Assembly: GCA_001803705.1 (NCBI GenBank)
Contig: MHDY01000160.1
Coordinates: forward strand, 9,503 to 29,687
Length of the DNA: 20,185 bases
Direction: 5' to 3'
Source: Nitrospirae bacterium GWC2_56_14
GTDB lineage: Bacteria > Nitrospirota > UBA9217
This document shows positions 7,413-15,517 of this stretch, in pieces. Every line of letters begins with the position of its first letter. Position 1 is the first letter of the stretch. The position numbers were made by a program, and so were the translations under genes. The notes beneath the pieces were generated by a model. That model was not told the DNA's origin. It did not search any database and saw only the letters and a program-made list of their open reading frames with translations.

Positions 7413-8651
7413 ATGAACCTGAACGATCTGCTCAAAATGACCTTTGAAAAGAAAGCGTCGGACCTGCACCTCAAGGTCGGCGTGCCGCCGATCCTTCGGA
7501 TCGACGGGAGATTGACGCCGCTGGAGAACGAAAAGCGGCTGACGCAGGAGGACGCGGTGGCGATCTCCTCCAGCATCATGAATGCCGTGCAGAAGGCGAA
7601 GTTCAAGGAACGGAACGAGCTGGACATGGCCTATGCCGTGCCGGGTCTCGGCCGCTTCCGCGTGAACGTGTTCCAGCAGCGCGGCAGCGTGGGCATGGTC
7701 TTCCGCATGGTCCCGGCGAAGATCCTGAACTTCGAGGACCTCATGCTCCCGTCGGTGCTGACGAAGGTGGCCCTGGAGCAGCGGGGGCTCATCCTGGTCA
7801 CCGGCACGACCGGGAGCGGAAAGTCCACGACCCTGGCGGCCATGATCGATTACATCAACACGTCGCGGACCGCCAACATCGTGACGATCGAGGACCCCAT
7901 CGAATTCCTGCACCGCGACAAGAAGAGCATCGTGAACCAGCGCGAGATCGGCTCGGACACCTTGTCCTTTAGCGACGCCCTGCGGAGCGCGCTCCGGCAG
8001 GATCCCGATGTGATCCTGGTCGGCGAAATGCGCGATTTCGAGACCATCTCCATCGCGCTGACCGCGGCCGAGACCGGGCACCTGGTGCTTTCGACCCTGC
8101 ATACGGTCGATGCGGCCGAAACGATCAACCGCGTCATCAGCGTGTTCCCGCCGTACCAGCAGAAGCAGGTCCGGATGCAGTTCGCCGCGGTGATCAAAGG
8201 CATCGTATCGCAGCGCCTCGTGTCCAAGGCCGATGGCAGCGGCCGCGTGCCCGCGGCGGAAGTGATGCTCGGGACGCTTTCGATCCGCGAGGCCATCATC
8301 GACGAGACCAAGACCCGCCAGATTCCCTCGATCATCGCCGCAGGCCTCAGCCATTACGGCATGCAGACCTTCGACCAGTCGCTGCTCATGCATTACAAAA
8401 AGGGGATCATTACTTACGAGGAAGCGCTCCTGATGGCGAGCAATCCCGACGACTTCGCGTTAAAGGTGAAGGGCATTCAGTCAACAAGCGACATGTCCCT
8501 GGAGGAGGATGAAAAGCGAAAACCCGGAGCCGGGGTCCCCTTCGGATCCAGGACCGCACCCGCAGCGCCGCAGAAACCAGGCGAGGCCAAGGAGTATAAG
8601 CCGGCGCCCACCAGCAGTGATTTCAAGATCGACCGGTTCGGAGATAAATAA
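7413..8651 (+). CDS. pilT: type IV pilus retraction ATPase, PilT/PilU family
   Basis: A 412-residue cytoplasmic hexameric ATPase that powers pilus depolymerisation and twitching. The N-terminal PAS-like half has SDLHLKVGVPPILRIDG (16-32). The core has Walker A GTTGSGKS (131-138), Asp box VTIEDPIEF (157-165), Walker B DVILVGEMRD (199-208) and His box TGHLVLSTLHT (221-231). The end of the core reads GMQTFDQSLLMHYKKGIITYEEAL, then SNPDDFALKVKGI, closer to PilU than to classical PilT, and the AIRNLIRE signature of PilT is absent, so it may be an accessory retraction motor. A Pro/Lys-rich tail of about 55 residues follows. GGAGG inside the recA end provides its ribosome binding site. Its place between recA and recX is unusual. 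Confidence 0.9.
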   Translation: MNLNDLLKMTFEKKASDLHLKVGVPPILRIDGRLTPLENEKRLTQEDAVAISSSIMNAVQKAKFKERNELDMAYAVPGLGRFRVNVFQQRGSVGMVFRMVPAKILNFEDLMLPSVLTKVALEQRGLILVTGTTGSGKSTTLAAMIDYINTSRTANIVTIEDPIEFLHRDKKSIVNQREIGSDTLSFSDALRSALRQDPDVILVGEMRDFETISIALTAAETGHLVLSTLHTVDAAETINRVISVFPPYQQKQVRMQFAAVIKGIVSQRLVSKADGSGRVPAAEVMLGTLSIREAIIDETKTRQIPSIIAAGLSHYGMQTFDQSLLMHYKKGIITYEEALLMASNPDDFALKVKGIQSTSDMSLEEDEKRKPGAGVPFGSRTAPAAPQKPGEAKEYKPAPTSSDFKIDRFGDK

Positions 8652-8654
8652 GTC

Positions 8655-8687
8655 ATTGCGGATTTCGGATTGCCGATTTCGGATTTA
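8655..8687. repeat. dispersed GCGGATTTCGGATT repeat overlapping the recX start
   Basis: Bases 8655-8672 are identical to 5569-5586, followed by a further CCGATTTCGGATT iteration. The repeat fills the whole gap between pilT and recX and contributes the recX start codon. Confidence 0.7.
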
Positions 8688-9158
8688 ATAGAAAAAGAAC
8701 TGACACGGGCAAAGAACACGGCCTATCGCTATCTTTCCTTTCGGCCGCGCAGCAGGGCGGAGATCGAGGCAAAGCTGCGTGATAAGGAATTCGACGAAGC
8801 GATCGTGGCCGCGGTGCTCGTTGACCTGGTGCGGCTGGGGTATGTGAATGATGAGCAGTTCGCGCGGGCATGGGCGCGGGGGCGGATCAGGCTCCGCGGG
8901 TTCGGCAGGCGAAGGATCGGCCAGGAATTGAGATCAAAGGGCGTTGCCCCGGAGATCATCCGGGAGAGCCTCGCTGAGGTCTTTGGAGAAACAAGCGAAA
9001 CCGAGACCGCGATGCACGTGGCGGAGAAGAAGCTCAGGACGATGCAGCATGTCGAGCCGGAAGCACGGAAGCGGCGTTTGGCAGGACTCCTGGAGCGCAA
9101 GGGGTATGCATTTGAAGTGATCCGGGAAGTGCTGAACACGATCCGGAAGGCGAAGTAA
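8670..9158 (+). CDS. recX: regulatory protein RecX
   Basis: A small cytoplasmic protein that binds RecA filaments and limits RecA activity. The 162-residue product is built from three-helix repeats: YRYLSFRPRSRAEIEAKLRD near 17-36, LVRLGYVNDEQFARAWARGR near 52-71, GFGRRRIGQELRSKGV near 76-91, and a last repeat ending LLERKGYAFEVIREVLN. The start is uncertain. The only usable upstream codon is TTG 8670, which lies within a dispersed repeat and has no good ribosome binding site; an in-frame stop, that of pilT, is at 8649-8651. The first residues (MPISDLIEKEL) may therefore be repeat-derived. It is downstream of recA, as usual, but separated from it by the pilus ATPase gene. Confidence 0.9.
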   Translation: MPISDLIEKELTRAKNTAYRYLSFRPRSRAEIEAKLRDKEFDEAIVAAVLVDLVRLGYVNDEQFARAWARGRIRLRGFGRRRIGQELRSKGVAPEIIRESLAEVFGETSETETAMHVAEKKLRTMQHVEPEARKRRLAGLLERKGYAFEVIREVLNTIRKAK

Positions 9159-9435
9159 CCAAAGCGGGGATCGATCCGCGCTCCGGGTAGATTCACAACG
9201 GTTTTATGAGACCGAACTATTCTTCTGTTCCCGCATGTTCTTCGGCGGTTGTTATAACAGTCTCATACTTATCCGTACATCAGGCTGCTTACAAGACCCA
9301 TCCCCACCCCGCCCTCCCCTTGAAAGGGAGGGTGAAAATCAACTTATCCCCCTTCAAGGGGGAGATTGAGAGGGGGATGGGACCGTCGATATTATTATGA
9401 AACCATTAATAAATCAATTTTCTAAGGAGTAGGCT
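9159..9435. other. intergenic region before alaS
   Basis: The first part (9159-9295) shows nothing I can identify. The second contains a hairpin-rich dispersed repeat (9297-9381). TAAGGAG at 9423-9429 is the alaS ribosome binding site. An open frame at 9206-9400 only translates the repeat (SPFKGEIERG type) and is not a gene. Confidence 0.6.
9297..9381. repeat. nested palindromic dispersed repeat
   Basis: CCCATCCCC (9297-9305) and GGGGATGGG (9373-9381) form perfect 9-base outer arms. Inside are two smaller hairpins: CCCTCCCCTT pairing with AAGGGAGGG (9312-9333, one bulged C) and TCCCCCTT pairing with AAGGGGGA around a single C (9347-9363). The whole can fold into a three-armed, clover-like shape. 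A shorter element of the same type lies at 2880-2912. Confidence 0.65.
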
Positions 9436-12072
9436 TTGAAGGCGAATGAATTACGGAAACTGTTCCTGGATTACTATGCAGCAAAGGGGCACACGATCGT
9501 GCCGAGTTCCGCCCTCGTTCCCCGGAACGACCCCACCCTGCTGTTCACGAACGCGGGGATGGTGCAGTTCAAGGGACTGTTCCTCGGCGAGGAGACCCGT
9601 TCTTACAAACGCGCGGTGACCAGCCAGAAGTGCATGCGCGCCGGCGGCAAACACAACGATCTGGAGAATGTGGGCCACACCGCCCGTCATCACACCTTCT
9701 TCGAAATGCTGGGCAACTTTTCCTTCGGGGATTACTTCAAGCAAGACGCGATCGCTTTTGCCTGGGAATTCCTGACCACGGTAGTCAAGCTGCCGAAAGA
9801 AAAGCTCTGGGTCACGATCTATAATGACGACGACGAGGCCTTCAAACTCTGGCAGGATATAGCGGGTGTTGCCGCCGACCGCATCGTCCGTCTCGGCGAA
9901 AAGGACAACTTCTGGTCCATGGGAGATACGGGGCCCTGCGGCCCCTGTTCCGAGATCCTCATCGACCAGGGCAGCGAGGTCGGCTGCGGCAAAAAAACGT
10001 GCGCTGTAGGCTGCGACTGTGACCGCTACCTCGAGATCTGGAATCTCGTGTTCATGCAGTTCAACCGCGACAGTTCGGGAACCTTGACGTCGCTGCCCAA
10101 GCCGAGCATCGACACCGGCATGGGGCTCGAGCGGTTGTCCGCCGTGGTGCAGGGGGTCAAAAGCAATTTCGAGACCGACCTGTTCCAGCCGATCATCAAG
10201 CAGATCGCAGCGCGCGCCGGTGCGCCCTACCATAAGGACCAGCAGACCGACATCTCCTACCAGGTGATCGCCGACCATCTCCGGGCCATGACCTTTTTGA
10301 TCTCCGACGGCGTGCTTCCGTCGAACGAGGGCCGGGGCTATGTGCTGAGGCGCGTGATCCGCAGGGCAAGCCGCTACGGCAGGCTCATCGGCATCGAGAA
10401 GCCCTTTTTGTTTAAGCTCACCGGCGTGGTCGTCGATGAGATGCGCGAAGCCTATCCGGAACTGGTGGACGGACGCGAGCACGTAGCCAAACTGGTTCTG
10501 CTCGAAGAAGAGCGCTTTGCAATGACGCTCAGCTCGGGTCTGGCGCTCCTGAACGATGCAGTGGCTAAAATAAAGAATGAGCGGAAGAATGTGATTCCCG
10601 GCGACGTCCTGTTCAAGTTATACGACACCTTCGGGTTCCCGCTCGACCTCGTGACCGATATGGCTCGGGACATGGACCTCAGGCTCGACGAAGAGGGATA
10701 CCGCAGGGCCATGCAGGAGCAGCGCGACAAGGCCCGGGCTTCCTGGGCAGGCTCCGGAGAGGAAACGATAAAATCCGTCTATAAAGAGATCGCAGAAGCG
10801 GCCGGCAAACCGGTTTTCACCGGGTATGATATACTGCAGGACAACGGCCAGATCAGAGCCATGGTCAAGGGAGATGTCCCGGTCACGGAACTGCATGAAG
10901 GCGATGAAGCGGAGATCCTGATGGACCGGACGCCCTTTTACGCAGAATCAGGCGGCCAGGTGGGGGACCGGGGCGACCTGCTCGGAGAGGCCGCAAAGTT
11001 CACGGTCGATGCAACGGTAAAACCTCACGGCGATATTATTGTACATAAAGGGACGCTCAAAAAGGGCGTTCTCAAGGTGGGCGATACGGTGCTGGCACGG
11101 GTCGACGAAACGGGACGGGGAGACACGGCGCGGCATCATACGGCGACGCATCTGCTTCATGCCACGCTTCGCTATGTGCTCGGGGACCATGTGAAACAAG
11201 CGGGTTCCCTGGTGAGCCCGGACCGGCTGCGGTTCGACTTCACGCATTATACGGCGCTTACGGACCGGGAGCTGGGGCGGGTCGAGGAACTGGTCAACGA
11301 ATATATCATCCAGAACCATCCGGTCGAGACCCTGGTCATGGATGTGGACCAGGCGGTCGCATCGGGCGCCATGGCGCTCTTCGATGAAAAATACGGAGAG
11401 CAGGTGCGGGTCGTCACGGTCAAGGATGTGAGCAAGGAGCTCTGCGGCGGCACCCATACGCATGCCAGCGGGGACATCGGCGTATTCAAGATCCTGTCGG
11501 AGGTCGGCATTGCCGCCGGCGTGCGCAGGATCGAGGCGGTTGCCGGTCGCCGCGCGTACGAAGCCTTCAAGCGTGAGGAGCTGAGTTTGCGGGAGATCGC
11601 GCAGCTGCTCAAGACCACGGACCTCGATGTGGCCCCGCGGGTGGAGAAGCTCGTGGCGCAGATACGGGGTCTCGAGAAGGAACTCGACCAGTTCAAGCAC
11701 AAGTTCCAGTCCTCCCAGGCAGGCGACATCATCGGCGAGGCGCGGGAGATCAACGGCATCAGGGTGCTGGCAAAACGCGCCGACGGTATGGATGCCAAAG
11801 ATCTGCGCGATTTCGGCGACAAATTGCGGGACAAGCTTGGTTCGGGCGTGCTCGCGCTCGGTACCGCCAAGGACGATAAGGTGAGTCTTATCGTGATGGT
11901 ATCGAAAGACCTGACCAAGCGGTATCAGGCCGGACAGATCATCAAGGAAATGGCGACGCTCATCGGAGGCACCGGCGGCGGCAAGCCGGACCTGGCGCAG
12001 GCCGGCGGGAAAGATGCCACAAAGCTGGACGCGGCGCTGGATGCATTGTATACTATAGTGAAGAACATATAG
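9436..12072 (+). CDS. alaS: alanyl-tRNA synthetase
   Basis: An 878-residue enzyme of the usual AlaRS length that charges tRNA-Ala and edits mischarged Ser and Gly. The start is TTG 9436, supported by TAAGGAG (9423-9429) and the family N-terminus KANELRKLFLDYYAAKGH. The class II catalytic core has FTNAGMVQFKGLFLG, then TARHHTFFEMLGNFSFGDYFK and GPCGPCSEILID; GMGLERL follows near residue 230. The editing domain carries the zinc ligands H568, H572, C670 and H674 (motifs HTATH and CGGTH). The C-terminal DHHA1 domain ends with the glycine-rich GGTGGGKPDLAQAGG. A cysteine-rich insertion near residues 192-205 (CGKKTCAVGCDCD) occurs in many bacterial AlaRS. alaS after recA-recX is a conserved order. 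Confidence 0.98.
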   Translation: MKANELRKLFLDYYAAKGHTIVPSSALVPRNDPTLLFTNAGMVQFKGLFLGEETRSYKRAVTSQKCMRAGGKHNDLENVGHTARHHTFFEMLGNFSFGDYFKQDAIAFAWEFLTTVVKLPKEKLWVTIYNDDDEAFKLWQDIAGVAADRIVRLGEKDNFWSMGDTGPCGPCSEILIDQGSEVGCGKKTCAVGCDCDRYLEIWNLVFMQFNRDSSGTLTSLPKPSIDTGMGLERLSAVVQGVKSNFETDLFQPIIKQIAARAGAPYHKDQQTDISYQVIADHLRAMTFLISDGVLPSNEGRGYVLRRVIRRASRYGRLIGIEKPFLFKLTGVVVDEMREAYPELVDGREHVAKLVLLEEERFAMTLSSGLALLNDAVAKIKNERKNVIPGDVLFKLYDTFGFPLDLVTDMARDMDLRLDEEGYRRAMQEQRDKARASWAGSGEETIKSVYKEIAEAAGKPVFTGYDILQDNGQIRAMVKGDVPVTELHEGDEAEILMDRTPFYAESGGQVGDRGDLLGEAAKFTVDATVKPHGDIIVHKGTLKKGVLKVGDTVLARVDETGRGDTARHHTATHLLHATLRYVLGDHVKQAGSLVSPDRLRFDFTHYTALTDRELGRVEELVNEYIIQNHPVETLVMDVDQAVASGAMALFDEKYGEQVRVVTVKDVSKELCGGTHTHASGDIGVFKILSEVGIAAGVRRIEAVAGRRAYEAFKREELSLREIAQLLKTTDLDVAPRVEKLVAQIRGLEKELDQFKHKFQSSQAGDIIGEAREINGIRVLAKRADGMDAKDLRDFGDKLRDKLGSGVLALGTAKDDKVSLIVMVSKDLTKRYQAGQIIKEMATLIGGTGGGKPDLAQAGGKDATKLDAALDALYTIVKNI

Positions 12073-12120
12073 CAGGGGCCGGTCATCTTCCGGTCGGGGA
12101 TAAATCATAAGGAGGACTCC

Positions 12121-12447
12121 ATGACGGTTGCGGATATCATTAAAAAAGCGATGCTTGCAGGGCTGGGCGCACAGGAAAAGGCAAAGGAATTCGTTGAGGA
12201 GCTGGTGAAAACCGGCGAACTTTCGAAGGGCGAGGCCTCATCGCTCGTCAAGGAGTGGGTCTCCAAAGCAGAGGACAGCAGGAAAGAGCTGGACCAGAAG
12301 GTCAAAGATGCGCTGGCGACCACCCTTGAAAAACTGAGCATCCCGTCGCGCGATGACATGGAAAGACTGGAGAAGAAGGTCCAGAACCTGACCGCACGAA
12401 TAGCGAAACTCGAGGGCGACGAAGGGAAAGGCGGAGGCGGGGCGTAG
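12121..12447 (+). CDS. phasin-like coiled-coil protein
   Basis: A 108-residue, highly charged helical protein. The N-terminus TVADIIKKAMLAGLGAQEKAKEFVEELVKTGELS resembles polyhydroxyalkanoate granule-associated (PhaF/PhaI-type) proteins. Residues 80-102 (MERLEKKVQNLTARIAKLEG) form a coiled coil, followed by a Gly-rich tip. GGAGG lies just before ATG 12121. In phasins the helices coat PHA granules, but no PHA synthase is in this window. Similar short proteins are often next to UbiB/AarF genes, as here, so a role in membrane-associated complexes or in stress is also possible. There is no signal peptide or membrane segment. Function is inferred from sequence style only. Confidence 0.6.
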   Translation: MTVADIIKKAMLAGLGAQEKAKEFVEELVKTGELSKGEASSLVKEWVSKAEDSRKELDQKVKDALATTLEKLSIPSRDDMERLEKKVQNLTARIAKLEGDEGKGGGGA

Positions 12448-12466
12448 CGCGAGCCCCACTGCGTCC

Positions 12467-14167
12467 ATGTCTCTGCTCGGCTTCTGGAGAAGACATTACC
12501 GGGACATCCCGAGGATCAGGCAGATCATCATGGTGGCCACCCGGCACGGGTTCGGCCACCTGGTAGAGCAGCTTGGCCTGAAGCGATTTGTTTCGCTCGG
12601 CAGGCGCATGATCACGTTCCGGTCCTTCCCCGAGCACCGCACCAGTGCGCCGGTGCGGTTGCGGATCATGTTCGAAGAGCTGGGCCCCTCGTTCATCAAG
12701 CTCGGGCAGGTCATGGCCTGCAGGCCCGATCTGCTGCCCGTGGAATACGCACAGGAGCTGTGCAAACTTACCGACTCCGTCCCCCCCTTTCCCTTTTCCG
12801 CAGCACGTGAGATCGTCGAGCGTGAGCTGGGCGCCCCCTTGGCGAGCGTCTTCTCCTCGTTCGACCCTGAGCCCATCGCGGCAGCGTCCATCGCCCAGGT
12901 CCACGGGGCGCGGCTTCTCGATAACACCGAGGTGATGGTCAAGGTCCAGCGACCGAACATCGAACACATCATCGAGCGGGACATCAGCATTCTCCGCGGC
13001 ATTGCCGAGCTGATCGAGATCTATGTGCCTGATATGGCCATATATAATCCGCGGGGGATCGTCGAGGAATTTGCACGGACCATCAGCAGGGAACTCGATT
13101 TCTATATCGAAGCGTCAAATGCCAGCCGCCTCCGGGAGAATTTTCTTGCCAGCGACATCCTCTACGTTCCCCGGATCTTTCCCGAGGTCTCCAGCAAGCA
13201 TGTGCTGGTCATCGAACGCATCACGGGCCTGCGCATCGACGAGTTCGAGCGAATCGATGAGGCAGGTTTCGACCGAAAGAAAATCTCCCGCAATGGAGCA
13301 GCGGCGTTCTTTCAGATGGTCTTTCAGGACGGTTTTTTCCATGCCGATCCCCATCCGGGGAACATTTTCGTTCTCGCCGACGGAAAGATCGGGCTCGTTG
13401 ATTTCGGCATCATGGGCCGCGTCACGGAAGAGAACATGCGATACTATGCCGACACCATCGTGGCGCTGGTAGAGCATGATTTCGACAAGCTCGTGCAGGA
13501 ATACATAAACATGGGGTTCGTGCCCGAAGACGTGGAGGATATGGACCGGTTCCAGCGGGAGCTGAAAGAGGACCTGGTGGAACTGCTGGAACCCTATTAC
13601 GGCATGAAGGTCAATCAGATCGATTTCGGGATGTATGTGGACCGGCTGACGAAAATATCCCTCAGGCACGGACTGGTGATGCCGCAGAACCTTTACCTCG
13701 TGAACAAGGCGCTGGTTACCCTCGAGGGGATCCTGCGGCAGCTCGACCCGGACTTTGATTTTATCGAGATCGCCCGGCCGCATGTCGCGCGTCTTCTCCG
13801 CAAGCGTAATGATCCGCTCCGGGTGCTGCGCTCTGCCCGGAAGAATGTGGGCGAATTCTCCGAGCTCTTCACCGTTTTCCCGAAGCAGCTTCACCGGACC
13901 TTCCTGAAGCTTCTGCGGGGCGATATCCGCGTCAAAGTCCAGCATGAGGAGCTTCAGCACCTGATCCGCGACGTGGACAAGGCGAGCAACCGGCTCTCCT
14001 TCAGCATCATCACCGCCGCCATCATCGTGGCCTCATCCATCATCATTCATGCAGGGCAGGGGCAGATGCTGTTCGGCATGCCGGTCTTCGGCCTGATCGG
14101 CTACCTGCTTGCCGCAGTGCTCGGATTCTGGATCCTGATCGGCATCCTCCGGTCGGGACAAATGTAG
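12467..14167 (+). CDS. ubiB: UbiB/AarF/ABC1 family atypical kinase-ATPase
   Basis: A 566-residue membrane-associated protein of the ADCK/UbiB family, which supports quinone biosynthesis and lipid handling through an atypical protein-kinase-like fold. Visible signatures are KLGQ (78-81) in the family-specific KxGQ motif, the Ala-rich loop AAAS (138-141), the ATP-binding lysine K159 in VMVKVQRP, ELDFYIEA (209-216), the catalytic-type HADPHPGN (292-299) and the metal-binding DFG (312-314). Two hydrophobic helices near residues 515-562 anchor the C-terminus in the inner membrane. It follows the phasin-like gene by 19 bases and precedes mltG by 13, so the three are probably cotranscribed. No other quinone gene is in the window; ubiB is a family symbol, and whether it serves ubiquinone or menaquinone is open. 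Confidence 0.88.
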   Translation: MSLLGFWRRHYRDIPRIRQIIMVATRHGFGHLVEQLGLKRFVSLGRRMITFRSFPEHRTSAPVRLRIMFEELGPSFIKLGQVMACRPDLLPVEYAQELCKLTDSVPPFPFSAAREIVERELGAPLASVFSSFDPEPIAAASIAQVHGARLLDNTEVMVKVQRPNIEHIIERDISILRGIAELIEIYVPDMAIYNPRGIVEEFARTISRELDFYIEASNASRLRENFLASDILYVPRIFPEVSSKHVLVIERITGLRIDEFERIDEAGFDRKKISRNGAAAFFQMVFQDGFFHADPHPGNIFVLADGKIGLVDFGIMGRVTEENMRYYADTIVALVEHDFDKLVQEYINMGFVPEDVEDMDRFQRELKEDLVELLEPYYGMKVNQIDFGMYVDRLTKISLRHGLVMPQNLYLVNKALVTLEGILRQLDPDFDFIEIARPHVARLLRKRNDPLRVLRSARKNVGEFSELFTVFPKQLHRTFLKLLRGDIRVKVQHEELQHLIRDVDKASNRLSFSIITAAIIVASSIIIHAGQGQMLFGMPVFGLIGYLLAAVLGFWILIGILRSGQM

Positions 14168-14180
14168 GAAGGGATCACCC

Positions 14181-15269
14181 ATGAAAAAAGAAATAAACGG
14201 CACGACATCGCGTCCGCCGTTCAAAAAGATGAAGACCTGGATCAGGCAGCACTCGATACTGACATTCCTCGCGGCAACAGCCGCGCTGCTGATCCTGGTC
14301 CATTTTTATACGGCGCTCTTTGTTCCCCCCTCCAAGGAAACAGTTTGGAAGGAAGTACAGGTCACCGACGGCATGAGTTTCAAGGCGATCACTGCTCTGC
14401 TCCAGAAAGAGGGGATCATCCGCTACCGCGGTTATTTCGAGATCATCGGACGACTTCAGGGCATCAGCCGGAAGGTCCGCACCGGGTTCTACGGCCTGAA
14501 TGCGAATATGAACATGTGGGAAGTGCTCGAGGCGATGCGCAAGGGCAAGATCATCGAGTACGAAGTGGTGATCCCCGAGGGGTACAATATTTACCAGATC
14601 GGCTGGACGCTCTCCGGCACGCCGCTCCTATCGGACCCGCAGCAGTTCATAGCCCTGGTGAAGAACAGGGAATATGTGCGATCGTTGGGCGTGGAGGCAG
14701 ATACGCTGGAAGGATACTTATTCCCGGATACGTATTATCTGCCGAAAGGGATCAAGCTCGAAGAGATTCCGAAGAGGATGGTGCAGCGCTATAGAGCGGT
14801 GTTCGATGACAGCTACCGCGACCGGGCCAGGACGCTCGGGTTTACGGAAGGCCAGGTGCTGACGCTTGCATCGATCGTTGAAAAAGAGGCAAAGGTGGAT
14901 GCAGAGCGCAAGCTCATAGCAGCGGTATACCACAACCGGTTAAAGCTCGGCATGAGGCTTCAGGCCGACCCCACGGCGGTCTACGGCACCAAGGCGTGGA
15001 TCACCAAGGTCACCCGGGAGGACCTGAAACGAAAGTCTCCCTACAACACGTATCGCCACAAAGGGCTTCCTCCCGGCCCCATCGCGAACCCCGGGCGCGG
15101 CGCGATCCTTGCCGCGCTCTACCCGGAGAATGTCGACTACCTGTTCTTTGTGGCCCAGGGCGACGGAAGCCACTTTTTCTCGAAGGATTTCGGCGATCAT
15201 GAGAAGGCTATCGGCAGGTACCGGTCGAATAAAAAGAAGGCGAATGCCACCAAGCAGGTGAAGCAGTAA
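14181..15269 (+). CDS. mltG: endolytic peptidoglycan transglycosylase MltG
   Basis: A 362-residue inner-membrane protein that cuts nascent glycan strands and is thought to end peptidoglycan polymerisation. A single membrane helix lies near residues 25-47 after a positively charged cytoplasmic tail. The periplasmic part begins with a LysM-like segment (VTDGMSFKAITALLQKEGII, 61-80). The YceG catalytic domain has LEGYLFPDTYYLPKG (176-190), ASIVEKEA (230-237, with the catalytic Glu in this motif), MRLQADPTAVYG and SPYNTYRHKGLPPGPIANPG. AGGAAGGGA precedes ATG 14181. Length matches E. coli MltG (340). The C-terminus ends in a Lys-rich tail. The gene closes the plus-strand operon and is followed by a probable terminator. 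Confidence 0.95.
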   Translation: MKKEINGTTSRPPFKKMKTWIRQHSILTFLAATAALLILVHFYTALFVPPSKETVWKEVQVTDGMSFKAITALLQKEGIIRYRGYFEIIGRLQGISRKVRTGFYGLNANMNMWEVLEAMRKGKIIEYEVVIPEGYNIYQIGWTLSGTPLLSDPQQFIALVKNREYVRSLGVEADTLEGYLFPDTYYLPKGIKLEEIPKRMVQRYRAVFDDSYRDRARTLGFTEGQVLTLASIVEKEAKVDAERKLIAAVYHNRLKLGMRLQADPTAVYGTKAWITKVTREDLKRKSPYNTYRHKGLPPGPIANPGRGAILAALYPENVDYLFFVAQGDGSHFFSKDFGDHEKAIGRYRSNKKKANATKQVKQ

Positions 15270-15324
15270 TTTCTACTGAGTTCCCGTAAGTATGCGGCGC
15301 ATCGTCACGGTGAATCATAAAAAT

Positions 15325-15360
15325 GCCGGGAGGGGAAAGATCATTTCCCGCGGTCCCGGC
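15325..15360. other. strong stem-loop that competes with the downstream terminator
   Basis: GCCGGGA (15325-15331) pairs with TCCCGGC (15354-15360), and inside it GGGAAA (15333-15338) pairs with TTTCCC (15344-15349). Its right arm is shared with the left arm of the terminator at 15356-15387, so only one of the two can form at a time. Confidence 0.5.
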
Positions 15361-15387
15361 GAGTCAAACTTCCCTCCGCCGGTTTTT
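15356..15387 (+). terminator. rho-independent-type terminator after mltG
   Basis: CCGGCG (15356-15361) and CGCCGG (15377-15382) form a 6-base GC-only stem with a 15-base loop, directly followed by TTTTT (15383-15387). The loop is long, so efficiency is uncertain. Confidence 0.5.
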
Positions 15388-15480
15388 AAAACGCTGTTAC
15401 CGGTATCGTTCTGCCGATGGTAATCCCATCTTCCTTCCCTCAAACGCCGCATACGTTCGGCGAATTCCCCAAGATCAATA

Positions 15481-15517
15481 TGGTCATTTCACCAGATCTG
15501 GTGTAGAATGATGACCA
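15481..15517. repeat. nested palindrome upstream of the cytochrome gene
   Basis: CACCAGATCTGGTG at 15490-15503 is a perfect 14-base palindrome. It is enclosed by TGGTCAT (15481-15487) and ATGACCA (15511-15517), which are also perfect complements. It may be a regulator binding site or an RNA hairpin in the cytochrome leader. Confidence 0.55.

Noticed and set aside
9206..9400. 64-codon frame before alaS
   Set aside because: Its second half merely translates the hairpin repeat and it has no ribosome binding site.
10948..12108. 386-codon minus-strand frame opposite alaS
   Set aside because: Antisense shadow of alaS; the plus-strand protein has complete family motifs through this interval.
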